From the NCBI GenBank assembly GCA_041493205.1, contig JBGPYM010000006.1, forward strand, positions 1-31,613: 31,613 nucleotides of DNA. Reading direction: 5' to 3'. Origin of the DNA: JBGPYM01 sp041493205 (GTDB taxonomy: Bacteria; Bacteroidota; Ignavibacteria; UBA10030; UBA6906). The notes under the pieces were generated by a model, which was not told the origin of the DNA, made no database searches, and saw nothing but the letters and a program-made list of their open reading frames with translations. Shown piece after piece: positions 15,719-24,344 of this stretch; the first letter of the stretch is position 1; each line of letters begins with the position of its first letter. The position numbers were made by a program, and so were the translations under genes.

Positions 15719-16731
15719 GATTTCCCCCACCGGTTTCGGAATTTGACGAGTCCCGCGATGAACCCCACGCCGTAGGCAAGGTGAATTGTCGCGAACGCCC
15801 CCGGGAGCAACGGAAGGAGCCCCGGCGGGACCCCCTTGCCGGCCAGGAAGGTGGCAAGGGCGGTTGCCGCAATGTACGACCCTGCAACCGCGACGAAAAT
15901 GTAATCGCCGATCATCACAAAGGGTGCAGCGAGCAGTGCGGCTCCCAGTATCGCAACAAACGCGGCCGGGACGAAGTGCCGGAAGCTCATCTGCTTCGGG
16001 TGTTTTTGCATCACGCGAACTTTCCAGTAACCGTACTGGAAATACTGCCGCCAGAGCAACTTCAGGGAGCTGCGGCTGAAGTAGACGGACCGGACGTCGG
16101 ATGCCAACAGTACTTTCGCCCCGAGCTTTCTGAGACGGTAGTTATACTCGTCGTCCTGGTTCCGGACGAGCTCCTCGTCGTACGGGCCGGCCCGCTGAAT
16201 GATCGCCCGGGTATACGCCGGGAAGGGGACGGTATCGGAAAACCCTGTGATGTCACTCGTCGTACGGAAAGCGGATCCTCCCACCCCGAACATCGAACTT
16301 GTCGCGGCGGCGATCACCCGCGCCGTCGGTGTCTCGCCCACGGTTTCGATAGGGCCTCCGACCGCATCGACACGGTCGCGTTCCAGATGTTCCACACACC
16401 GGCGGACGTAGTCCGGTGCGACCTTGCAGTGGCCGTCGATGCGAATAATCACATCGCCTTTCGCCTTCGCGATTGCCGCGTTCAACCCCGTGGGAACGAT
16501 CTGACCCGGATTGTCGATCAGGAAGAGCTGACGGTGGGTCGCCTGGAGGGATCGCACGATTGCGCGCGTCCGGTCCGTGGACATCCCATCCGCCACGATC
16601 ACTTCAATGCGCCCGCGGGGATAGTCCTGTGCAAGGACGGCATCGAGGCTCGACCGGATGAACGGCTCCTCGTTCCGGACCGGCATGATGACCGAAACCA
16701 ATGTTGCCCGTATTGCACGCTTCTGTTTCAT
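15715..16731 (-). CDS. GT2 glycosyltransferase with C-terminal membrane domain (ExoA-like)
   Basis: This 338-residue protein has a GT-A catalytic domain at the N-terminus: VSVIMPVRNEEPFI (12-25), ADGMSTDRT (47-55) and IIRIDGHCKV (95-104) as the metal-binding site. An acidic QDDEYNYRLRK follows. The last 90 residues contain about three transmembrane segments. This combination is typical of succinoglycan ExoA-like enzymes that work on lipid-linked acceptors. The frame is open far upstream, but that is the shadow of wecB. The ATG at 16731 leaves a 2-base gap after wecB, while a GTG at 16737 would give a GTGA overlap and is a fair alternative. The sugar it transfers is not readable. Confidence 0.88.
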   Translation of the reverse strand: MKQKRAIRATLVSVIMPVRNEEPFIRSSLDAVLAQDYPRGRIEVIVADGMSTDRTRAIVRSLQATHRQLFLIDNPGQIVPTGLNAAIAKAKGDVIIRIDGHCKVAPDYVRRCVEHLERDRVDAVGGPIETVGETPTARVIAAATSSMFGVGGSAFRTTSDITGFSDTVPFPAYTRAIIQRAGPYDEELVRNQDDEYNYRLRKLGAKVLLASDVRSVYFSRSSLKLLWRQYFQYGYWKVRVMQKHPKQMSFRHFVPAAFVAILGAALLAAPFVMIGDYIFVAVAGSYIAATALATFLAGKGVPPGLLPLLPGAFATIHLAYGVGFIAGLVKFRNRWGKS

Positions 16732-16733
16732 GG

Positions 16734-17822
16734 TCACTTCGGGGCCGATGGCCCCATCCAGTGTTCGATTGTCTGTATCACCCGCACGGCAGCATGGCCA
16801 TCCCAGAGTGCGGGGACGCGGCCATGGTGGGACGTGTCGGCGAGCATCGCTTCCACCACCGGGAGAATCCGGTCCGGCGTCGTTCCCGCGAGCCTGTTGG
16901 TCCCCATCTCCAGGGTCACAGGCCGTTCTGTGTTGTCGCGAAGCGTCGCACACGGAACGCCGAGCGCCGTCGTCTCTTCCTGGATGCCGCCTGAATCGGT
17001 GAGCACAATCCGCGCCTTCGCCATCAACCCCAGAAAGTCGAGGTATCCGAGCGGATCGACCAGCGTCACCGGGCTCCAGTCCTGTCCGAGGGTCTCGATC
17101 CTCTTCCGCGTCCTGGGGTGGAGCGGAAATACCAGCGGCAGCGACGCGCTGATCGTCCGCAGGACCTTGCGCAGCTGTTCCAGTCGCACTGCGTCGTCCA
17201 CCATCGCCGGACGGTGCACGGTCAGCAGCCCGTACGTGCCGGGCTCGAGGTGCATCTGCTCCCACGGCTTGCGTTCAACGGCGGTTGCGAGGTGCGTCCG
17301 GAGACTGTCGATCATGCAGTTACCGACGAAATGAATCTTCTCCCCCGCAATCCCCTCACGGCGCAGGTTGACCTCCCCGCTCGGCTCCGATGTGAACAGC
17401 AACTCGGCGCAATGATCCGTCAGGAGGCGGTTATATTCCTCCGGCATCGTCCTGTCGAACGAGCGCAATCCCGCCTCCACGTGGGCGACGGGGATTCCGA
17501 GCTTCACGGCGGCAAGCGCGCACGCCAGCGTGGAGTTCACGTCTCCTGCCACGATGACGAGGCGGGGCCGGCGTTCCGCACAGACCTTTTCGAATGCAAT
17601 CATGACGCGGGCAGTCTGCTCCGCATGCGAGCCAGAACCGACTCCCAGATAAGTGTCCGGCCTGGGCATCTTCAGTTCGTCAAAGAACACCGTCGACATC
17701 GCCGCATCGTAGTGCTGACCCGTATGCACAAACATATGCGGGAGACCCCGCCGTTTCGCCTCCAGGACCACGGGTGCCATCTTCATGAAGTTCGGGCGTG
17801 CACCGACCACTGAGCAGATCAT
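16734..17822 (-). CDS. wecB: UDP-N-acetylglucosamine 2-epimerase (non-hydrolysing)
   Basis: This 362-residue cytoplasmic enzyme interconverts UDP-GlcNAc and UDP-ManNAc, or a related 6-deoxy pair such as that of the FnlC/WbjD branch. The characteristic motifs are GARPNFMK (7-14), HTGQHYD, GDVN (93-96), HVEAGLRS (114-121), MPEEYNR, TVHRPA (201-206) and DSGGIQEE (276-283). The length matches the family. No UDP-ManNAc dehydrogenase is in the window, so the product is either used directly or oxidised by an enzyme encoded elsewhere. With a WbuB-like glycosyltransferase just upstream and a FlaA1-type dehydratase in the same unit, an L-FucNAc-type route (FnlA-FnlB-FnlC) is conceivable, but FnlB was not seen. 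The start at 17822 is ATGA-coupled. Confidence 0.94.
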   Translation of the reverse strand: MICSVVGARPNFMKMAPVVLEAKRRGLPHMFVHTGQHYDAAMSTVFFDELKMPRPDTYLGVGSGSHAEQTARVMIAFEKVCAERRPRLVIVAGDVNSTLACALAAVKLGIPVAHVEAGLRSFDRTMPEEYNRLLTDHCAELLFTSEPSGEVNLRREGIAGEKIHFVGNCMIDSLRTHLATAVERKPWEQMHLEPGTYGLLTVHRPAMVDDAVRLEQLRKVLRTISASLPLVFPLHPRTRKRIETLGQDWSPVTLVDPLGYLDFLGLMAKARIVLTDSGGIQEETTALGVPCATLRDNTERPVTLEMGTNRLAGTTPDRILPVVEAMLADTSHHGRVPALWDGHAAVRVIQTIEHWMGPSAPK

Positions 17823-19036
17823 GCGGGCCTGCTGGCCTCCAGATGGTCAATGAAACGGTCAGCAATTTTCGTGCTGTCGAAACGGTCTTCGGTTGCCCTG
17901 CGTCCGTTCTCGCCCAATTCATGGCGGAGGCCGGGCTGGTCCCTCAGCCGGCGGATCGCCTGCACCAGGCCGTTGATATCCCCGGGCCGGATGACGATGC
18001 CGGCGTTCGTCTCCCGTACGATGTCGGCCGCTTCGCCGTCGGCGACCAGCACGACCGGCCGCCCTGCCGCCATCGCTTCGTACAGTTTGGACGGCACCGC
18101 ACCCGGAATAAAAAGCTTCAGTGTCACCAGGATGATATCGGCCGAGGCGACGAACGGAGGCATCTCCGCCGACGGGAGCGCATCGAGGAAGAGCGTGTTC
18201 GTCAGGTGAAGGTTTTCCGCCCGGGACCGGAGGGCCTGCTTTTCGGGACCTTCGCCGATGAAGACGAACCGGCAACCGCCCTCGGCTGCAATCTGGTGCG
18301 CCGCACCGAGCACCTGGTCAAGTCCCTGCGCCAGCCCGTGCAATCCGGCATACAGCGCCAGGCAATCACCGTTGGCAACCATCCGCGCCCGTGCTTCGTC
18401 CGTCTTCCGCTCTGCCCGATACTGCGTGGTGTCCACGCCGTTGGAGAGATGATAGGTCGTGACCCGGGGGAAGCGCTGTGCAATATCAGCCAGGATGCTC
18501 TTCGCCTGTCCGGTAACCAGCCATGCATGCCTGTAGCAGAATCCTTCGAGTACTTCGCTCATCCGGTGCAGGATGCTCCCCCGCCGCAACACACCGAGCC
18601 GCACCGGGCTCTCGGGCCAGAGGTCGGAGACGTTGAAAATAAGGCGCGCCCGCTTGAGACGGGCGAGGAGATATCCCGCAAATCCGAGAAAGAGCGGCGG
18701 GCTCTCGACAAGAAGGTAGTCCGATTTCTTCAGCAACACGCTGCCGGCGACCAGGGACGAGCCGACGAAGGAGAAGTAGTTTGCGAGCCGGCGGAAGTAA
18801 TCCGCCTTCTGTGTCGGATATATGAAGGCATGGATGACCTTGACGCCATCCTGTACCTCCTTCCGGACAAATCCGCCGTAGCCAGGATAGATGACCCCCT
18901 TCGGATAATTCGGCATCGCCGTCAACACCGTGACATCGTGGCCCCGCAGGACCAGCTGTCGCGCAAGGCCGGAGAGCCTTCGTTGCGGTGCGCCGATCTC
19001 GGGCGGATAGTATTGTGTAAGGATCGCGATCTTCAT
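17819..19036 (-). CDS. GT4 glycosyltransferase, WbuB-like
   Basis: This 405-residue GT-B enzyme begins MKIAILTQYYPPEIGAPQ. It then shows GHDVTVLTAMPNYPKGVIYPGY and LIFNVSDLWPESP, a combination typical of the WbuB subgroup, some members of which transfer N-acetyl-fucosamine in O-antigen assembly. The donor half has LYAGLHGLAQGLD, FIGEGPEK and SKLYEAMAAGRPVV with the conserved EX7E-type glutamate. The start at 19036 forms an ATGA overlap with the large upstream gene and has GGGGAG seven bases before it. It sits directly before wecB, a common pairing. Specificity is inferred from the subgroup only. Confidence 0.9.
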   Translation of the reverse strand: MKIAILTQYYPPEIGAPQRRLSGLARQLVLRGHDVTVLTAMPNYPKGVIYPGYGGFVRKEVQDGVKVIHAFIYPTQKADYFRRLANYFSFVGSSLVAGSVLLKKSDYLLVESPPLFLGFAGYLLARLKRARLIFNVSDLWPESPVRLGVLRRGSILHRMSEVLEGFCYRHAWLVTGQAKSILADIAQRFPRVTTYHLSNGVDTTQYRAERKTDEARARMVANGDCLALYAGLHGLAQGLDQVLGAAHQIAAEGGCRFVFIGEGPEKQALRSRAENLHLTNTLFLDALPSAEMPPFVASADIILVTLKLFIPGAVPSKLYEAMAAGRPVVLVADGEAADIVRETNAGIVIRPGDINGLVQAIRRLRDQPGLRHELGENGRRATEDRFDSTKIADRFIDHLEASRPA

Positions 19037-21060
19037 TCAACGGCTCCCCACAAAACAGTGACGCTGCTCCGGGTGGGCAGGTCACCCCAAACGGCAAGCC
19101 AGTCATCCCATTGCCTCCACCCCGACGGGGCCTTACCGCCCCAGAGGATTCCCGCCGGACGCGTATCGCGCGGCAGGAGGAGCGTAAAGTCCCGGACCGG
19201 CCTCGGGAGCGGATTCTCCATCCGAACCTCCGCCGGGGCGACGGGAATCAGCGTAACAAGCTCCCGGTCCCTGATCCACCCTGCCAGGCCGCCGGCAGTC
19301 GGGTTCCAGAGCCGCCCTGCCCGCACCAGGGAGGCGAGGCTGTCGACAAATTGATTCCAGGAATGAGTCAGCCGGCCTGTCTTTTTTTCAAAGATCCCTG
19401 CAATATACGGCAACCGGTTGAGGAGATAGCTGTGACCGATGTGCAGCCCACGCTCATGGACGAGGCGATCAAGCGCCCCGGGTGAATACATGTCGCGCGT
19501 ATGAACCGCCTCCATCGTTGTAAAGAGCAGGAGGTCTTCTTCCTTCACCTGGTGGAGCGGGGCACCCCGCTCGGGATACACAACGCCCACCGACTCCATG
19601 CGATCCTTCCGTGTCGTCCCGGTTTCCGCCCCGGCATCACTGCGTCGCACATTCATTGAAAAACTTCCGGCCACCCGCTTCCAGGCGCGCCTGATGACCT
19701 GCCGCTTATCGCTGCCTGCCTCCCGCAGGTTAATTGCCATCTCCCTGACGGCAGAGATGCTCTGCATCATGGCCCTCCCCCGCCTCCCGGTGAACACGCG
19801 GCCCACGATCGTCCGCACGTAATGGAGTCCGATCAAACCCTCGGCGCGGATTATGTGCTGCATCGATTGACGCGCAAGGGGGAGAAGAGTCCCGGCAGGA
19901 CGTTGAAGCATGTTCAAACCGGCACACCCTGGTACGGGCGTATCATGGTACGACCACAAGGTTGTGAATGCATGGTTCCGCAGGGTGCGGAGGAGATCAA
20001 ACCCGGGATTTGCTCCTCCGCCCATCGTATAACAGTAGGCGATCGATTTGCCGTGATCGATCCACGTGGCAGGAGTCCACCGGCGGGAGAATTTCCGCAC
20101 CGCATCGTGGAATTCGGCAGGCGCAAGCGTGCCCACTTCACTGAACGCATGCGGTGCAATCTCGCTGCCATCATGATAAAGTTCTTCAATCATCTTCACA
20201 TACTCAGGATCCTGCAGAGTGGGGATCGGTTTTCGGTCCGGAGGCGATGAGGTGTGCATGAAGACTCCCTTGGTCATGCGCAGGCCCCGGCCCATCCACC
20301 CATGCGACTCCTGGTCCCCGTGCAGGAAACGCCGCAAGAAGGCGGTATCATCAAAATCACAGTGATCCGTAAGAACAAACGCCGCCTCAGTCCCCCCGGG
20401 GAACCGGGATGCGAGAAACGGAGGCCTCTCGTGCGAGCCTCGCAACACTGTCAGGACGAGGCTGATTGTAATACGTTCTCCCGGCGACAGAACGGGCGTT
20501 GCTGTGGACTCCATGCCGCGCTCGGTAAATTGCCACCGGGGATGGAGCGTCGCAGCATCGAGAAGGACCTCCAGGTGCAACTGGTTCCTTCTTCTGCGGT
20601 ACCAAACGGCATGCGAGCCCTTGAGCGGCCGCAATTCCGCACACAGTCCGTCAGCGGCCTTCCACCGGAAGACCGATTGTCCGAAATCATGAAGGCTCGC
20701 GTCATGCCGGGATTCGCTCCACCGGAGTGACCCGTCCACTCCATACGGAGCGGAGGCCGCCCGGATCTCAGTGGCGACAGCGCAATGATATACTCTGACC
20801 GGCTCACGCACCTCCACAGCGATCTCCAGCACCCATTGGTGTTCGAACGCTCCGGGGGCGGAGGCACGCGCACGCATGTGAAAACACAACGGGCCTGCGT
20901 GTGAGGTACCGGCCATGGTCCCTGCGTTCTCCCACTCCCACGCGTTTCCCGTCAGTTGCACCACCTTGCCGGTCTCATGGGTCCCGGAATATCGTACGAC
21001 AGGATTGAGCACGCTCAGAAGCCCGTCCCCGATTTCTCTCGGCACATTGATCGGGTTCAT
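19033..21060 (-). CDS. Large CE4-like (polysaccharide-deacetylase-fold) protein of unknown function
   Basis: I do not recognise this 675-residue protein as a named enzyme. There is no signal peptide or membrane segment, so it should be cytoplasmic. Residues 1-215 look beta-rich and resemble no family I know. From about 225 the pattern follows a NodB/CE4 barrel. FVLTDHCDFDD (228-238) matches the metal-binding motif 1 (usually TFDDG), GSEIAPHAFSE (298-308) resembles motif 2 with His304, and WIDHG (333-337) follows. The C-terminal 150 residues again look beta-rich. The second histidine of motif 2 is missing, so activity is uncertain. It sits back to back with the CapK-like ligase (stop and ATG adjacent, GGGAG upstream) and may modify or sense the glycan precursor. 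Confidence 0.6.
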   Translation of the reverse strand: MNPINVPREIGDGLLSVLNPVVRYSGTHETGKVVQLTGNAWEWENAGTMAGTSHAGPLCFHMRARASAPGAFEHQWVLEIAVEVREPVRVYHCAVATEIRAASAPYGVDGSLRWSESRHDASLHDFGQSVFRWKAADGLCAELRPLKGSHAVWYRRRRNQLHLEVLLDAATLHPRWQFTERGMESTATPVLSPGERITISLVLTVLRGSHERPPFLASRFPGGTEAAFVLTDHCDFDDTAFLRRFLHGDQESHGWMGRGLRMTKGVFMHTSSPPDRKPIPTLQDPEYVKMIEELYHDGSEIAPHAFSEVGTLAPAEFHDAVRKFSRRWTPATWIDHGKSIAYCYTMGGGANPGFDLLRTLRNHAFTTLWSYHDTPVPGCAGLNMLQRPAGTLLPLARQSMQHIIRAEGLIGLHYVRTIVGRVFTGRRGRAMMQSISAVREMAINLREAGSDKRQVIRRAWKRVAGSFSMNVRRSDAGAETGTTRKDRMESVGVVYPERGAPLHQVKEEDLLLFTTMEAVHTRDMYSPGALDRLVHERGLHIGHSYLLNRLPYIAGIFEKKTGRLTHSWNQFVDSLASLVRAGRLWNPTAGGLAGWIRDRELVTLIPVAPAEVRMENPLPRPVRDFTLLLPRDTRPAGILWGGKAPSGWRQWDDWLAVWGDLPTRSSVTVLWGAVE

Positions 21061-22470
21061 TTACTCCCGGAATTGCTTGCGCTGTTCCTGCGGCACGTTG
21101 CATACCACCGCCCTGAATTTCCCGTTGGCAGACCGGGGGATCTCCCGGACTTCCTCCAGGATGACCTCGATATTCCCCATACGTTCCCTCAGCCGGTGGA
21201 CAATGATTCTCCCGGATTCCGCCGTGAACTCATCATCCGGCACGTACTTCACGCGGACAACGCCGAGTGATTCCTGGAGGATCTGTGCTTCCCGGATCGG
21301 CAGGCGTTCCTTGAACACCGTATCCAGACGGCCGATGCGGCGCCCGTCCTCCGCAAGAAGGGTATCATCCTGCCGCCCCTCGATTGCGCCGATGAGCGGC
21401 AGCGATCTGCCGCATGCGCATTGTTCCTCAACGGCGGCCTGCCGTGCCCGGTCGCCAAGGCTGTACCGGATCAAGGGCATATCGGGGTTGATCAGCCCGG
21501 TGCAAACCATTTCGCCGGCCGGTTCTTCACCGGGCTCATCCTCTCCACCGCGAAGCTCAAGCACGCCTGCCTCGGGCCAGACATGCATGCGTCCTTTCTG
21601 ACACTCTCCGGCCGCCGCCACCATCTCCGTCATCCCGTACGTTTCCCGGACGGGGCAGCGGAATGCTTCTTCGATGACCTCGCGCTGATGATGAGCAAGG
21701 GGCTCCGCATTCGTCAGGACAACCTTCATGCCGAGGTCCGTCCTTTTGCGCTTGATGATCGCATGGGCGAGGGCATACAGCGACGACGTGTACCCGAGCA
21801 GATACGTTATCTCATACCGGCGAAGAGCATCAAGATAGAACGGAATCAGATCGGGCGCCAGGTGATAGGACGACATATAGAGCTGGTGAAATGCCGAGTT
21901 CCACACCCAGAAAGGGGGAGTCCGCCGCGATACCGGCACAATGAGCTGTCCTCCGAGGTTCGCCCACCGATCCCGCAGGGACACTCCATGCCACCTCCTC
22001 CAGCGGGCCTCAAAAAGCGCATACCACGCGTGCAGCGTGTGGCGGCTCATCCAGATATCGAGGGGTTTTCCCGACGTCCCGCTTGTGTGATCGTGAAACA
22101 ACGTTCGTTGCGGAACATCTCCCGCCACGAATCCGGCCGCGTTCCGCCGCACGGTATCCTTGTCCAGGATGGGCCAGTGTTCGAGATACGACCATGACGC
22201 GTTATCGCCGGAGCGCCGGCGGCGGGCCCATGCCTCCCGGTAGTACGGGACGGTTGTAGCGGCGCGATGAAGGATATAGGTAAGGCGTTCCTGACGCCAT
22301 GATGCCCATTGAGCGCTGGTCCAGCTCTCGCGCTCATGTGCTTCTGCCACCAATCTGCCCGTTTCGGGACCGTAGCGCCAGGCGCGCAGGTAATACCCGC
22401 GCATGCTTGCTGCAACCGAACGCGCCGGACCCGGCAAACCGTAATACGCATGTACCACCCAGTCCTGCAT
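21061..22470 (-). CDS. CapK-like AMP-forming ligase (phenylacetate-CoA ligase family)
   Basis: This 469-residue member of the adenylate-forming superfamily activates a carboxylate with ATP. The visible motifs are FHDHTSGTSGKPLDIW (124-139, P-loop-like A3), ETYGMTEM (A5) and RYSLGDRA (A7). A small C-terminal lid domain ends at RSANGKFRAVVCN, whose lysine is the usual A10 catalytic residue. Relatives (CapK, PaaK-like) are frequent in capsule and O-antigen loci, but their substrates there are mostly unknown. CECGR-like cysteines (EQCACGRSLP) may bind zinc, as is common in this group. AGGGA lies four bases before the ATG. It is flanked by the CE4-like gene and by asnB, and could couple a carboxylic acid to an amino sugar. 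Confidence 0.85.
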   Translation of the reverse strand: MQDWVVHAYYGLPGPARSVAASMRGYYLRAWRYGPETGRLVAEAHERESWTSAQWASWRQERLTYILHRAATTVPYYREAWARRRRSGDNASWSYLEHWPILDKDTVRRNAAGFVAGDVPQRTLFHDHTSGTSGKPLDIWMSRHTLHAWYALFEARWRRWHGVSLRDRWANLGGQLIVPVSRRTPPFWVWNSAFHQLYMSSYHLAPDLIPFYLDALRRYEITYLLGYTSSLYALAHAIIKRKRTDLGMKVVLTNAEPLAHHQREVIEEAFRCPVRETYGMTEMVAAAGECQKGRMHVWPEAGVLELRGGEDEPGEEPAGEMVCTGLINPDMPLIRYSLGDRARQAAVEEQCACGRSLPLIGAIEGRQDDTLLAEDGRRIGRLDTVFKERLPIREAQILQESLGVVRVKYVPDDEFTAESGRIIVHRLRERMGNIEVILEEVREIPRSANGKFRAVVCNVPQEQRKQFRE

Positions 22471-22478
22471 ACGGTCCC

Positions 22479-24344
22479 TTAATCTCCCGTGATTCTCTTT
22501 TCAATGCAGACGTCATGCCAGAGGACAATCATCAGGAGCTGTCTGATGAGAGCGTCGTGATCCGTGTTGCCGGCGAGATATCCCGCGACAACATTCCTGA
22601 GCCGCGCAGGATCGAACGGTCCGTGTTTCACCGGCCCGCACTCCGGCAGCCCTGCAACGAGCGCACGGAGTTCCGGTATGGTCCGCAGATAGCCGCCCCA
22701 GGGGACCCCAAACCCCCATTTACGGTGCCGCAGAATGCTCTCGGGGAGTCGATGTCCCAGCGACTTCCTCAGCAGCGGCTTGCTTTGCTGTCCGGCCCCA
22801 AATGCGGTGGAGGGGAGCGCGGAGACTCCTTCCACGAGGCGATAATCAAGGAAAGGAACCCTGCACTCGATCGATGCGCCCATGGTCATCCGGTCATTGC
22901 GATCGAGGATGGAGCAGAGGAACGTATGCTGGTCGCTGTACATCGCCTGGCGCATCACATCGGCGGGATAGAGCGACTTCGCCTCACGCAGCATTTCCTC
23001 ACGGTAGGGGAAATGCGCTGCTGGATTCATGCCCACCGCCTCGAGGTCGGCGGGAAGGACATCGCACGCATTGTACAGGATAAAATCGTCCAGCGAGGCC
23101 ATCGAAAGGAATCGCGCGAGCTTCTTCAGACGACCCCGGACCCCGATGAGAGAACTGACGGCCGGGAATACCGGGCGCATTGCCCGCAACAAACCGGGAT
23201 GGCGCAATGGACGATAGCGCACATAGCCGCCCAGCAGTTCATCGGCGCCTTCCCCGGAAAGCAGCACGGTGACACGCGGCTTCGCATAGATCGATATGGC
23301 CCGGAGGTGCAGATCATTGCCATGCACGAGGGGTTCATCGTTCAGGTATGATGCGGTCCGCAGTCCGGAGAGGAGATCGTCCGGAGAGACTTTCAGCTCA
23401 TGATAGTCGAGATCCCAGCGCTGTGCGATCTGAAGCGCGAGCGGTCCCTCATCGTACGATGGCTCGTCAAATCGTACCGTGAAGCTCGCGGTGCCTTTCC
23501 CGCCCTGATCGGCGAGAGACGCGGCAACGCTGCTCGAATCGAGCCCTCCGCTGAGGAGAACTCCTATCGGTACGTCACTGATTCTTCGTAACCGGATCGC
23601 GCTGTCAAATGTTTCCGCAAACCACGCAAGGGGATCGGTGCGGGTGTCCTCCCGGAGATCTCGTGCGCGGTCCGCAAGGCACCACCAGCGCTTCGTGTGC
23701 AGCTTTCCGTCTTTCCAGATCAGGTAGTGCCCCGGGAGGAGGCGCTTCACTCCTTCGTAGGGGGTTTCTTCACCCGCCACATAGCGGAAGCAGAGCAATT
23801 CCTCCCATCGACTCGCATCGAAGCCTGCGCGGACGCCTCCGGCGAACAGTGCTTTCTCTTCCGACGCAAAGTAGAAGCCGTCCGGCTGCACGGCGTAATA
23901 CACCGGCTTGATGCCCATCCTGTCGCGTGCGATGAACAGCACACGTTCCACGGAGTCCCAGATCGAGAAGGCGAACATGCCGTTGAGTTGATTCAGCATC
24001 GCGGGACCTGCAACGGCGTACAACGAAAGGAGCACCTCCGTGTCGCTGTTGGAACGGAATGTCATCCCGCGTGCAAGCAGAGTCGCACGGAGTTCCTGAA
24101 AATTATAGATCTCGCCATTGTGGATGATCGTGTACCGGCCATCGGGGGTTGTCATGGGCATGTGCCCGCGTTCGGACAGGTCCAGGATCGCCAACCGCCG
24201 CGATCCCAGTGCGATGCCGGGTTCGATGAGATGACCGGCATCATCAGGGCCGCGATGGAGGAGCGTGTCGCGCATTGCAAGGAAGCGTGACCGGTCGCTC
24301 ACACGTGATGAGTCATTGTACGCAATGCCGCAAATTCCGCACAT
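22479..24344 (-). CDS. asnB: Glutamine-hydrolysing asparagine synthetase-type amidotransferase
   Basis: This 621-residue two-domain enzyme carries Cys2 (MCGICGIAY) as the class II glutaminase nucleophile after removal of Met1, with HRGPDDAG and HNGEIYNF in the same domain. The synthetase domain has the ATP pyrophosphatase loop LLSGGLDSSSVAA and LLSGEGADELLGGY. The full length and all key residues suggest it is active. Homologues inside polysaccharide loci often amidate a uronic acid or another carboxyl on the glycan precursor rather than making asparagine; here that is inferred from context. The gene has a TAATG overlap with the upstream GT4 and AGGAAGGAAG before its ATG. Eight bases separate it from the CapK-like gene. 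Confidence 0.93.
   Translation of the reverse strand: MCGICGIAYNDSSRVSDRSRFLAMRDTLLHRGPDDAGHLIEPGIALGSRRLAILDLSERGHMPMTTPDGRYTIIHNGEIYNFQELRATLLARGMTFRSNSDTEVLLSLYAVAGPAMLNQLNGMFAFSIWDSVERVLFIARDRMGIKPVYYAVQPDGFYFASEEKALFAGGVRAGFDASRWEELLCFRYVAGEETPYEGVKRLLPGHYLIWKDGKLHTKRWWCLADRARDLREDTRTDPLAWFAETFDSAIRLRRISDVPIGVLLSGGLDSSSVAASLADQGGKGTASFTVRFDEPSYDEGPLALQIAQRWDLDYHELKVSPDDLLSGLRTASYLNDEPLVHGNDLHLRAISIYAKPRVTVLLSGEGADELLGGYVRYRPLRHPGLLRAMRPVFPAVSSLIGVRGRLKKLARFLSMASLDDFILYNACDVLPADLEAVGMNPAAHFPYREEMLREAKSLYPADVMRQAMYSDQHTFLCSILDRNDRMTMGASIECRVPFLDYRLVEGVSALPSTAFGAGQQSKPLLRKSLGHRLPESILRHRKWGFGVPWGGYLRTIPELRALVAGLPECGPVKHGPFDPARLRNVVAGYLAGNTDHDALIRQLLMIVLWHDVCIEKRITGD

Noticed and set aside
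16737..17265. Long N-terminal extension of the ExoA-like gene
   Set aside because: The frame is open but overlaps wecB. The extra 178 residues are Arg/Gly/Asp-rich with no motif, and the family begins at MKQKR.
15781..17334. 517-codon open frame on the plus strand
   Set aside because: It lies entirely antisense to the ExoA-like GT2 and wecB genes, whose families are certain. Its translation is rich in Arg/His/Pro and has no domain. It is a GC-bias shadow.
17798..19354. 518-codon open frame on the plus strand
   Set aside because: Antisense to the WbuB-like GT4 and the CE4-like gene, with low-complexity charged composition and no recognisable motif.
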